A stretch of DNA of 64,000 bases, taken from assembly GCF_900111245.1 (NCBI RefSeq), contig NZ_FOGO01000010.1, positions 186,001-250,000 of the forward strand, in the 5' to 3' direction. The notes under the pieces were generated by a model that saw nothing but the letters and a program-made list of their open reading frames with translations, was not told where the DNA came from and did not search any database. The translations under genes were made by a program, and so were the position numbers. Within the stretch, counting starts at the first letter, position 1. Each line of letters begins with the position of its first letter. Shown in pieces: positions 8,697-16,397 of this stretch. This stretch comes from Streptomyces qinglanensis. Its GTDB lineage: Bacteria; Actinomycetota; Actinomycetes; Streptomycetales; Streptomycetaceae.

Positions 8697-9548
8697 CTAC
8701 TCCCGCGTGATGTTCCGTTCGATCCAGCGGACGCCGAAGTGCACCAGCTCCGCCGCCTCGAACAGGTGGCTCTCGGCCGCACCGACCCGGCCGCGCAGAC
8801 CGATGCCCTCGGCGAGCGCCTCCCGTGCGATGACGGTGAAGGGCCACACCCCCTCGGGTACGGCCTGTCCGTAGGCGAACGCCTCGTCCTCGGTGTCGAT
8901 GTCCCAGTAGGACTGCCAGACCCGGGCACCGTCCGGGCCCAGCACCGGCACCTCGTAGCGGAGATGGCGCTTGCCCGGCGCCCGGGCCAGCGCCTCGGCG
9001 TGGTGCAGGACCGTGAGCGTGTCCAGCGGAGCGCCCAGCAGCAGGACCCGGCCACCGGCGGCGACGAGCCTGCCGAGCGGCCCGGCCGCGCCGTACGGGT
9101 CGTCCCACGGCACCTCCCCGACCAGCGCCTCGGCCGCCGCGCCCAGCGCCGCGAAGCTGTCCGGGTGCCGGGTGCGCCGCGCGCCCGGCAGCCGGCGCAG
9201 GGCCTCGGGCAGCCGCCCGTTGTCGTGGGTGCCCTCGCTCAGCTCGGGGTCGTAGGCGGGATGTTCGGCCCGCACGGCCTGCTGCCAGGGCGCGGGCCAG
9301 GTGGTGAAGTCCTGCGGCGGCGCGTCGTTCCAGCCGCTGTAGACCAGCAGCGTGCCCCGGGCGCCCAGCACCTCGCGGAGCGCGGCGACGACCGTGAGGG
9401 GCCCGCCGGGCACATAGCCGAGTGCCGAGAGCGCGGTGTGGAACATGACCGTGTCGCCGGGCCGCAGCCCCAGGGCGGCCAGTTCCCGGACCAGTCTGCT
9501 GCGGGTGACGGGCCCGCCGGAGCGGGCCAGCAGAGCGCGTTCGTCCAT
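8697..9548 (-). CDS. AAC(3)-family aminoglycoside N-acetyltransferase-like protein
   Basis: 283 residues, typical for AAC(3). Family landmarks are the N-terminal MFHTALSALGYVPGG (~35-49), RHPDSFAALG (~125), LLLGAPLDTLTVLHHAE (~170-186) with the conserved His, and YWDIDTEDEAF near the active site. The family uses acetyl-CoA to acetylate the 3-amino group of 2-deoxystreptamine drugs. Chromosomal Streptomyces members may instead acetylate other amines. It is a single gene, with neither antibiotic biosynthesis genes nor mobile elements beside it. Confidence 0.85.
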   Translation of the reverse strand: MDERALLARSGGPVTRSRLVRELAALGLRPGDTVMFHTALSALGYVPGGPLTVVAALREVLGARGTLLVYSGWNDAPPQDFTTWPAPWQQAVRAEHPAYDPELSEGTHDNGRLPEALRRLPGARRTRHPDSFAALGAAAEALVGEVPWDDPYGAAGPLGRLVAAGGRVLLLGAPLDTLTVLHHAEALARAPGKRHLRYEVPVLGPDGARVWQSYWDIDTEDEAFAYGQAVPEGVWPFTVIAREALAEGIGLRGRVGAAESHLFEAAELVHFGVRWIERNITRE

Positions 9549-9588
9549 CCGGCGAGCCTACGAGCAGTCAAGGGCCCGCGGCCGCCGA

Positions 9589-10341
9589 TTATTTCCGGAC
9601 ACGTGCGGCCCACGGGTCCGCGGGGTACCGCGGGGCGGCCGGGGGCGCCGTCGCGGACTCGGTCTCCGCACGCTCCGTCCCGGCCCCGGACCCGGCACGC
9701 TCCGTCCCGGAGCCGGACTCAGCACGCTCGGGCAGGCGCGTCGGCCGGGACAGCCCGGTCGGCCCGGTCGGCCCGGTCGGCCCGGAACGCTGTCCGCTCC
9801 TGCCGGCATGCTTCGGCCGCTTGGGCCAGATCGTGTAACTGACCGCGATCAGCAGGCTGATACCGGCCACCACCCCCATCCGGCTCTGCCACTCGCGCAG
9901 CGGCGCGGCCTGCGACGCGTCGTCGACGTACCAGATCGCGGCCTGCAGCAGGACGGCGGCGAGGGCGGTGCCGCCGAGGGCACGCCCGCACATCTTCCAC
10001 TCGTGCACGGTGTGCGCCATGCCGTAGCGGGGCGGCTTGGCCGGGCGCTCCCCCTTGCCGAGCAGATGCGCCGCGTGGCCGTCCGCCCACCTGACCATGT
10101 AGTGGCCGTGCGTGGCGGTGAACCCGATGTACACGGCCGCCAGCCCGTGCTTCCAGTCGGGCTCCGCACCGTTGCGCAGGTCGATCGCGGTGACGATCAG
10201 CAGCACGACCTCCAGCAGTGGCTCGCACAGCAGTACGGCGGCACCGGCACGGGGCAGCTTCGCCAGATAGCGCAGCGCGAGGCCCACGGCGAGCAGCACC
10301 CAGAAGGCGACCTCGCAGATGACGATCAGAGTCACAATCAC
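9589..10341 (-). CDS. Multi-pass integral membrane protein of unknown function
   Basis: About 250 residues starting at a GTG (10341) with AAAGG 11 bases upstream; a second in-frame GTG is at 10335. Four hydrophobic segments are visible, starting with TLIVICEVAFWVLLAVGLA. Between segments two and three lies a polar loop with HGHYMVRWADGH, and SLLIAVSYTIWP is the last segment. The C-terminal ~75 residues are Gly/Pro/Thr/Glu-rich repeats (GPTGPTGPTG, then ESGSGTERAG-like units). Long upstream extension of the frame is rejected because it runs opposite the sensor kinase gene. Function unknown. Confidence 0.75.
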   Translation of the reverse strand: MIVTLIVICEVAFWVLLAVGLALRYLAKLPRAGAAVLLCEPLLEVVLLIVTAIDLRNGAEPDWKHGLAAVYIGFTATHGHYMVRWADGHAAHLLGKGERPAKPPRYGMAHTVHEWKMCGRALGGTALAAVLLQAAIWYVDDASQAAPLREWQSRMGVVAGISLLIAVSYTIWPKRPKHAGRSGQRSGPTGPTGPTGLSRPTRLPERAESGSGTERAGSGAGTERAETESATAPPAAPRYPADPWAARVRK

Positions 10342-10767
10342 AGGCGGAGCCTTTCTGACACGGCCCTTGGCGGAGGGGATGCGGCGGCACCACCGGGCGC
10401 CGGTCCGCACGGCCGGGGCGGGAGACGGTCCGGAAGCGCACCCCCACACTGTGGCGCCCCGCAACCGCCCGCGGCGTCGTCGCGCACGACGATTCGCGCC
10501 GGCGGGGACTGCATCTTTCGATGCAGTCCCCGCCCTCCGGCTGCTCGCTCCGGCGAACGACGACCGCCGCCGCGGCCCCGGATAGGCTGAGCCGACCGGA
10601 GGACGGAATCCGGAAGGGCCCCACCGGCCGGGCTCCGGATCCCCGGTCCCGCGCCCGGCACCGTCGCACCGGAGGACGCCGGGAAGAATGATCTCCCCTT
10701 CGTGGAGGAGTACTCGCCCTGCCGAAGGGGGGCACTCGCTCCCCGGGAGCCGTGACCTGTTGGAGTC
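10342..10767. other. Divergent intergenic region with two inverted repeats
   Basis: 426 bases between the divergent membrane-protein and sensor-kinase genes with no convincing coding frame. It contains the 15-bp hairpin at 10501-10534 and a second inverted repeat, CCCCTTCG (10695-10702) with CGAAGGGG (10723-10730), in the probable leader of the two-component operon. GATAGGCT near 10580 resembles a -10 box on the plus strand. Confidence 0.6.
10501..10534. terminator. Perfect 15-bp hairpin with TTTC loop
   Basis: GGCGGGGACTGCATC (10501-10515) and its exact complement (10520-10534) enclose TTTC. A stem this strong normally ends transcription, yet here it lies upstream of two divergent genes. 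It may insulate them, or end a short unannotated RNA. Confidence 0.5.
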
Positions 10768-12114
10768 GTGATCGCCGCCGCAGCCATATCCCGGGCCCCC
10801 CGCTCCCCGCGCGGTCCCCGCCCGCACCGGGACGACGTGCTGGTCGCGGTCGCCGGTGCCGCCGGGGGGCTGCTGCTGTGGGCGTTCGAGCTGAACAGCA
10901 GACCGCTGTGGCAGACCGGACCGCGCTGGCTGGTTCTGCTGCCGCTCGCCACGATGTGCCTGGCCACGCTGTCGCGGCGGTTCGGGCAGCCGTACTCGCT
11001 GCTGCTGGGCACGGTCGCCGAGGTCGCCGACCTGACGGTGGGCTCGCTGCTGGCGACCATGGTGCTGTTCACCGACGTCCTCTACGCCGCGGTGCTCTAC
11101 GGCTCGGCCCGGCTCGCCCGCACGGTGCTGCGGACCTCGGTGGTGGTCAGCGTGCTGGTCTCGGCCGGATTGCTGATCGCGTTCCGGGACGCGGAGATGC
11201 TGCTGGTCGGAGCGGCCTGCGTCGGGATTCTCGTGGTCCCCACCACCTCGGGCGAGATGATCCGCAACCACCGCGACAAGGCGGCCGCCGAGCGGCTGCG
11301 AGCGGAGCAGACGGCGCTGCTGGCGGAACTCGACCGCAAACAGGCGGTGACCGCCGAACGCGCCCGGATGGCCCGTGAGCTGCACGACGTCGTCGCCAAC
11401 CACCTCTCGGCCATCGCCATCCACTCCACGGCGGCGCTCTCCTTCCCGGAGCCGGCCGCCGGCGGCGGTGCCACCCGCGACGCACTGGGCGTCATCCGGG
11501 AGAACAGCGTGCAGGGACTGGCCGAGATGCGCCGCCTCATCGGGCTGCTGCGCAACGCGGACGGCCCCGAGGAGCCGACCGCGACACCCTCGCTGGAGGG
11601 GCTGGAGGCGCTGCTGCGGCGGGCCCGGGCGATGGCGGGCGACGGCCGTACCTTCACCCTGGCCGACCACCGGCCCGACGGGGAGCGCCTCCCGGCCCCC
11701 GTGGAGCTGGCGGCCTACCGCGTCGTCCAGGAAGCCGTCACCAACGCGCTGAAGCACGCCGCTCCCGGAGATGTCACCGTGGCACTCGACCGGGACGCGG
11801 CCCGCCCGGGCACCCTCGGCATCCGCGTCCGCAGTCCGCTGGGCGCGGCTCCGGTGGACGACGGCGCCCCGCGCGCGCCCGGCGCGGGCGCGGGCCTGGT
11901 CGGGATGCGGGAGCGGGTCGAGCTGCTGGAGGGCGAACTGACCGCGGGGCCCGTGGACGCCGCAGCCGGGGAGCGGATCTGGCAGGTGCACGCGGTGCTG
12001 CCCGCCCCGCACGAGGCGGAACCGGCCGCCGACGGCTCCGGCGCCGCGCGCCGGCACGAGAAGCACGCGACACTCGAGAAGCACGAGAAGGGGGAGCCGG
12101 AACGTGACCGCTGA
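10768..12114 (+). CDS. NarL-type sensor histidine kinase
   Basis: 448 residues starting with GTG. The N-terminal ~170 residues hold about five membrane helices without a large sensor domain. A coiled linker follows, then the HisKA_3 dimerisation segment MARELHDVVANHLSAIAIHS (phospho-His ~208). The HATPase_c domain (~300-410) has VVQEAVTNALKHA (N box) and GAGLVGMRERVELL (G box). The C-terminal ~35 residues are charged and low-complexity. Its end overlaps the response-regulator start by 11 bases, so translation is coupled. The signal is unknown. Confidence 0.93.
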   Translation: MIAAAAISRAPRSPRGPRPHRDDVLVAVAGAAGGLLLWAFELNSRPLWQTGPRWLVLLPLATMCLATLSRRFGQPYSLLLGTVAEVADLTVGSLLATMVLFTDVLYAAVLYGSARLARTVLRTSVVVSVLVSAGLLIAFRDAEMLLVGAACVGILVVPTTSGEMIRNHRDKAAAERLRAEQTALLAELDRKQAVTAERARMARELHDVVANHLSAIAIHSTAALSFPEPAAGGGATRDALGVIRENSVQGLAEMRRLIGLLRNADGPEEPTATPSLEGLEALLRRARAMAGDGRTFTLADHRPDGERLPAPVELAAYRVVQEAVTNALKHAAPGDVTVALDRDAARPGTLGIRVRSPLGAAPVDDGAPRAPGAGAGLVGMRERVELLEGELTAGPVDAAAGERIWQVHAVLPAPHEAEPAADGSGAARRHEKHATLEKHEKGEPERDR

Positions 12115-12790
12115 ACGGACCGTCCGCGTTGTGATCGCCGAGGACCAGCAGGCCGTACGCGCGGGACTCGTGCTGATCCTCCGCAACGCCGCCGGAATCG
12201 ACGTGGTCGGTGAGGCGGGGGACGGCGAGGAGGCCGTCCGGCTGGCCCGGGAGCTGGCCCCGGACGTGGTGCTGATGGACATCCAGATGCCGCGCCTGGA
12301 CGGGGTGACGGCCACCGGGCAGATCACCGGAGACCGGCTCGCCGATGTCCTGGTGCTCACCACCTTCGACCTGGACGCGTACGTCTTCGGGGCACTGCGC
12401 GCGGGCGCCGCCGGCTTCCTGCTCAAGGACAGCGAGGCGGCGGAGGTGGTGGAGGCGGTCCGCACGGTCGCCCGCGGGGAGGGCATGATCGCGCCCGCCG
12501 TGACCCGGCGGCTGATCGCCGAGTTCGCGAGTTCTGCGGCACCGGGCCTCGCCTGCGCCCCGGGGGCCCCGGGCACGCCGCCGCCCGGACTGGGCGAACT
12601 CACCCGCCGGGAGCGGGAGGTGCTCGGCTGCCTGGGCGTGGGACTCTCCAACGCCGAGATCGCCGACCGCCTCACCATGGCGGAGGGCACCGTCAAGACC
12701 CATGTGAGCAGGCTGCTCGCGAAGCTGGAACTGCGCAGCCGCACCCAGGCCGCCGTACTGGCCCAGGAGTGGGGCGTCGGGGCGCCGTAG
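12104..12790 (+). CDS. NarL/LuxR-family response regulator
   Basis: 228 residues. The receiver domain (~7-120) has acidic residues in VVIAEDQQAV, the phospho-Asp in DVVLMDIQMPRLDG (~55), Thr in VLVLTTFDLD, and Lys in AGFLLKDSE. The LuxR helix-turn-helix (~160-222) reads LTRREREVLGCLGVGLSNAE then GTVKTHVSRLLAKL. The GTG start lies within the kinase gene. Such pairs in Streptomyces usually control a small set of local or developmental genes; no target is evident here. Confidence 0.95.
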   Translation: MTAERTVRVVIAEDQQAVRAGLVLILRNAAGIDVVGEAGDGEEAVRLARELAPDVVLMDIQMPRLDGVTATGQITGDRLADVLVLTTFDLDAYVFGALRAGAAGFLLKDSEAAEVVEAVRTVARGEGMIAPAVTRRLIAEFASSAAPGLACAPGAPGTPPPGLGELTRREREVLGCLGVGLSNAEIADRLTMAEGTVKTHVSRLLAKLELRSRTQAAVLAQEWGVGAP

Positions 12791-12856
12791 CCGCAGGAGG
12801 CCCGCCGCACTGCGGCCCCGGAGCCCGGGAGCCCGGCGCGCGCCGGACGGCGGACG

Positions 12857-13315
12857 TCAGGCCACGTTCACCCGCTGGCCGGGCGGGGCGGCCTCCAGCC
12901 AGGCGAGGAAGCCGGTGAGCGCGTCCTCGCTCAGGGCGAGCTCGACCCGCACCCGGTCGGGGCCGACCGCGCAGGCCAGCACCACCGCGTCGGAGAGCAG
13001 CGCCTGCTCCTCCTCGCCCAGCGGGGAGCGCCGCTCCAGAACGTCGATGGCCCCGCGCACCAGATGGCGGCGGGGCCTGGGGGCATAGGAGAAGACGCGG
13101 AACCATTCGATCCGGTCTCCGTTGTAGCGGGCGATCCCGTACGCCCAGCCTTTTCCTTTGGGGTCGTCGGCCTCTCCCTCGGAGACCGCCCAGCGCAGGT
13201 TGCAGTCGAACGTTCCGCCGGACCGCTGGATGAGCCGCCGGCGTACGCCGAAGGCGAAGAGTCCCGCCACCACCAGCAGGACGACCACGCCGCACAGCAG
13301 CAGAGCAAGGGCCAT
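12857..13315 (-). CDS. DUF2550 single-pass membrane protein
   Basis: 152 residues. One N-terminal membrane helix (ALALLLCGVVVLLVVAGLFAFG) is followed by a ~125-residue cytoplasmic domain with FDCNLRW and DRIEWFRVFSYAPRP, typical of DUF2550 proteins found after the actinobacterial ATP synthase operon. ATG at 13315 is chosen because AGGAGG lies nine bases upstream; GTG at 13321 is too close to it. A strong hairpin separates it from atpC, so it probably has its own promoter. Function unknown. Confidence 0.85.
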   Translation of the reverse strand: MALALLLCGVVVLLVVAGLFAFGVRRRLIQRSGGTFDCNLRWAVSEGEADDPKGKGWAYGIARYNGDRIEWFRVFSYAPRPRRHLVRGAIDVLERRSPLGEEEQALLSDAVVLACAVGPDRVRVELALSEDALTGFLAWLEAAPPGQRVNVA

Positions 13316-13384
13316 CGTCACCGACCTCCTCGCTCTCTTCGGGACCTGCCGCGCGACAAGTCTCTCAAACCCTGCGGTATGGCT

Positions 13385-13430
13385 TCAGCCGCGGGCGGAC
13401 CCGGGAAATTCCGGGACCGCCCGCGGCTGA
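13385..13430 (-). terminator. Terminator of the atp operon
   Basis: TCAGCCGCGGGCGG (13385-13398) pairs exactly with 13417-13430. An A/A mismatch and five more pairs leave the loop GAAATT. It sits 35 bases after atpC and before the DUF2550 gene. Confidence 0.8.
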
Positions 13431-13464
13431 GGGTCGTCGTGCGCCGGATGTGACGCGACGGACG

Positions 13465-13848
13465 TCAGCGTGCGGCCGTCACCGACCGCAGCCGGACATC
13501 GGCGCGCTTCTCGGCGTCGTCGTCCGCCTGGGACTTCGCGTCCTCCAGCGCACGCTCCGCCCGCTCGACGTCGATCTCGTCGGTCAGCTCCGCGACCTCG
13601 GCGAGCAGCGAGAGCTGGTTGTCGGCGAAGGAGATGAACCCGCCGTGCACCGCGGCGACGACGGTGCCGTTGCCGCTCTCGCCCGTCGTACGAATGGTGA
13701 CCGGGCCGGACTCCAGCACACCGAGCAGCGGCTGGTGGCCGGGCATGACGCCGATATCACCCGAGGAGGTACGCGCGACGACCAGGCTGGCCTCACCGGA
13801 CCAGACCTTGCGGTCGGCGGCGACCAACTCGACGTGCAGCTCAGCCAC
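13465..13848 (-). CDS. atpC: F1Fo ATP synthase subunit epsilon
   Basis: 127 residues, the usual length for actinobacterial epsilon. The N-terminal beta sandwich begins AELHVELVAADRKVWSGEA and contains the family pattern GDIGVMPGHQPLLGVLESG. The C-terminal helical hairpin is rich in Ala, Glu and Arg. Epsilon is part of the central rotor stalk and inhibits ATP hydrolysis. It is the last gene of the operon; the gap to atpD is 163 bases. Confidence 0.97.
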   Translation of the reverse strand: MAELHVELVAADRKVWSGEASLVVARTSSGDIGVMPGHQPLLGVLESGPVTIRTTGESGNGTVVAAVHGGFISFADNQLSLLAEVAELTDEIDVERAERALEDAKSQADDDAEKRADVRLRSVTAAR

Positions 13849-14011
13849 TGTGGCTCCTCAGACTGGGATGGGGAAAGGATACGGGGTGCGGCGCGGGGGC
13901 GGGTACTCCACCCGCCCCCGCCGCGCAGCACGACCGGCGCACATCCCGCACCCGATCGCTCGCGACCGCGCACGGGAGCACATGGATGCGCCGGGGTGCC
14001 GGGGCCCGGCG

Positions 14012-15454
14012 TCAGGAGACGCCGAGCTCCTTCGCCTTGGCCTTGAGGTCCTCCAGGCCACCGCACATGAAGAACGCCTGCTCGGGGAAGTGGTCGTACT
14101 CGCCGTCGGCGATCGCGTTGAAGGCCGCGATCGACTCGTCCAGCGGGACGTCCGATCCGTCGAGACCGGTGAACTGCTTCGCCGCGTGGGTGTTCTGCGA
14201 CAGGAAGCGCTCGATCCGGCGGGCGCGGGACACCGTGAGCTTGTCCTCCTCGGACAGCTCGTCGATGCCGAGGATGGAGATGATGTCCTGCAGGTCCTTG
14301 TACTTCTGCAGGATCCCCTTGACCCGCTCGGCGCAGTCGTAGTGGTCCTGCGAGACGAAGCGCGGGTCCAGGATCCGGGAGGTGGAGTCCAGCGGGTCCA
14401 CCGCCGGGTAGATGCCCTTCTCCGAGATCGGACGCGAGAGCACCGTGGTGGCGTCGAGGTGCGCGAAGGTCGTCGCCGGGGCCGGGTCGGTGAGGTCGTC
14501 CGCGGGCACGTAGATCGCCTGCATCGAGGTGATGGAGTGGCCGCGGGTCGAGGTGATGCGCTCCTGGAGCACACCCATCTCGTCCGCCAGGTTCGGCTGG
14601 TAGCCCACCGCGGAGGGCATCCGGCCCAGCAGGGTGGAGACCTCGGAACCGGCCTGGGTGAAGCGGAAGATGTTGTCGATGAAGAACAGCACGTCCTGCT
14701 TCTGCACATCGCGGAAGTACTCCGCCATGGTCAGACCGGCCAGCGCGACCCGCAGCCGGGTCCCCGGCGGCTCGTCCATCTGCCCGAAGACCAGCGCGGT
14801 CTGCGGGAGCACGCCGGACTCCTTCATCTCCTCGATGAGGTCGTTGCCCTCACGGGTGCGCTCGCCGACGCCGGCGAACACGGAAACGCCCTCGTGCAGC
14901 TTGGCCACACGCATGATCATTTCCTGGATGAGGACGGTCTTGCCGACGCCCGCGCCGCCGAACAGGCCGATCTTGCCGCCCTTGACGTACGGGGTCAGCA
15001 GGTCGACGACCTTCAGACCGGTCTCGAACATCTCGGTCTTGGACTCGAGCTGGTCGAAGCTGGGGGCCTGGCGGTGGATCGCCCACCGCTCGGTGACCTC
15101 CGACTCGGCCTCCGGCTCGTTCAGGATCTTGCCGAGGGTGTTGAACACCCGGCCCTTGGTGACGTCGCCGACCGGCACGGTCAGACCGGTGCCGGTGTCG
15201 GTCACCGGCGCCTGGCGGACCAGGCCGTCGGTCGGCTCCATGGCGATGGCGCGGACCAGGCCCTCGCCGAGGTGCTGGGCGACCTCGAGGGTCAGCGTCT
15301 TGCGCTTGCCCTCCTCGGACGGGTCGAGGACCTCGACCGTCAGCGCGTTGTAGATGTCCGGCATGGCGTCGACGGGGAACTCCACGTCGACGACCGGGCC
15401 GATGACCCGGGCTACGCGGCCCGTCGCAGCGGCCGTCTCAACTGTGGTGGTCAT
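14012..15454 (-). CDS. atpD: F1Fo ATP synthase subunit beta (catalytic)
   Basis: 480 residues. Walker A GGAGVGKTVLIQEM (~165-178) and Walker B region VLFFIDNIFRFTQAGSEVS carry catalytic ATP-binding residues; the catalytic Glu is in GVGERTREGNDL. The alpha/beta signature near the end reads PAVDPLDSTS. Beta makes the three catalytic sites with alpha at the interface. It follows atpG by two bases, so translation is tightly linked. Confidence 0.98.
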   Translation of the reverse strand: MTTTVETAAATGRVARVIGPVVDVEFPVDAMPDIYNALTVEVLDPSEEGKRKTLTLEVAQHLGEGLVRAIAMEPTDGLVRQAPVTDTGTGLTVPVGDVTKGRVFNTLGKILNEPEAESEVTERWAIHRQAPSFDQLESKTEMFETGLKVVDLLTPYVKGGKIGLFGGAGVGKTVLIQEMIMRVAKLHEGVSVFAGVGERTREGNDLIEEMKESGVLPQTALVFGQMDEPPGTRLRVALAGLTMAEYFRDVQKQDVLFFIDNIFRFTQAGSEVSTLLGRMPSAVGYQPNLADEMGVLQERITSTRGHSITSMQAIYVPADDLTDPAPATTFAHLDATTVLSRPISEKGIYPAVDPLDSTSRILDPRFVSQDHYDCAERVKGILQKYKDLQDIISILGIDELSEEDKLTVSRARRIERFLSQNTHAAKQFTGLDGSDVPLDESIAAFNAIADGEYDHFPEQAFFMCGGLEDLKAKAKELGVS

Positions 15455-15456
15455 GG

Positions 15457-16395
15457 TTAGCGGTCACTCCCCGCGTTAGCGTCAGCCAGCGCGCTCGCCC
15501 CACCGACGATCTCGCTGATTTCCTGGGTGATGTCGGCCTGGCGGGCCGCGTTGGCAAGCCGTGTCAGCGACTTGATGAGGTCTTCGGCATTGTCGGTCGC
15601 GGACTTCATCGCCCGGCGCGTGGCGGCGTGCTTGGAGGCAGCCGCCTGCAGCAGGGCGTTGTAGACCCGCGACTCGACGTACCGCGGCAGCAGCGCGTCC
15701 AGCACGTCCTCGGCCGACGGTTCGAAGTCGTAGAGCGGCATGAGCGCGGTACCGCCCTTGGCGGCGCCCTCGCTCTCGCCGGCGGACTCGACGCCCCCCG
15801 CGAAGGAGAGCGGCAGCATCCGGGCGTCCACCGCGGTCTGCGTCATCATCGAGACGAACTCGGTGTAGACGATGTGCAGCTCGTCCACGCCGCCCTCGGC
15901 GGTCTCCCGCTGCACCGCCTCGATCAGCGGTGCGGCGACGGCCTTCGCGTCCGCGTAGCTCGGGCTGTCGGTGAAGCCGGTGAACGACTCCTTGACCGCC
16001 CGGTCGCGGAAGCTGTAGTAGGCCACGCCCTTGGAGCCGACGATGTAGCTCTCGACTTCCTTGCCCTCGGCGGCCAGCCGCGTGTTGAGCTGTTCGGCCG
16101 CCTTGATGGCGTTGGAGTTGTAGCCGCCCGCCAGACCGCGGTCGCTCGTGATGAGCAGGACCGCGGCCCGCCTGGGCTGCTCCGCCTCGGTCAGCAGGGG
16201 GTGCTTGGTGTCGGAACCCTGCGCGACGGCGGTGACCGCGTGGGTCAGCTCCTTCGCGTACGGCTCCGACGCCGTCACCTTGCGCTGCGCCTTGATGATG
16301 CGGGAGGCCGCGATCATCTCCATCGCACGCGTGATCTTCTTGGTCGCAGTGACGGATTTGATCCGCCGCTTGTAGACCCTGAGCTGGGCACCCAT
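15457..16395 (-). CDS. atpG: F1Fo ATP synthase subunit gamma
   Basis: 312 residues, slightly longer than E. coli gamma, as usual in Streptomyces. The N-terminal helix has RIKSVTATKKITRAMEMIAASRI, and the C-terminal helix includes ATRRAMKSATDNAEDLI, the family signature. These two helices form the rotating coiled-coil shaft. The middle holds a Gly/Ser/Glu-rich insertion (GGVESAGESEGAAKGGTA). It is two bases from both neighbours' coding regions. Confidence 0.98.
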   Translation of the reverse strand: MGAQLRVYKRRIKSVTATKKITRAMEMIAASRIIKAQRKVTASEPYAKELTHAVTAVAQGSDTKHPLLTEAEQPRRAAVLLITSDRGLAGGYNSNAIKAAEQLNTRLAAEGKEVESYIVGSKGVAYYSFRDRAVKESFTGFTDSPSYADAKAVAAPLIEAVQRETAEGGVDELHIVYTEFVSMMTQTAVDARMLPLSFAGGVESAGESEGAAKGGTALMPLYDFEPSAEDVLDALLPRYVESRVYNALLQAAASKHAATRRAMKSATDNAEDLIKSLTRLANAARQADITQEISEIVGGASALADANAGSDR

Positions 16396-16397
16396 GC

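Noticed and set aside
9589..12810. Very long minus-strand frame extending the membrane protein
   Set aside because: The part beyond 10341 runs opposite the histidine kinase and response regulator and is not protein-like. The GTG at 10341 has an acceptable ribosome site.
13584..15460. Plus-strand frames opposite atpC and atpD
   Set aside because: Shadows of strongly conserved ATP synthase genes.
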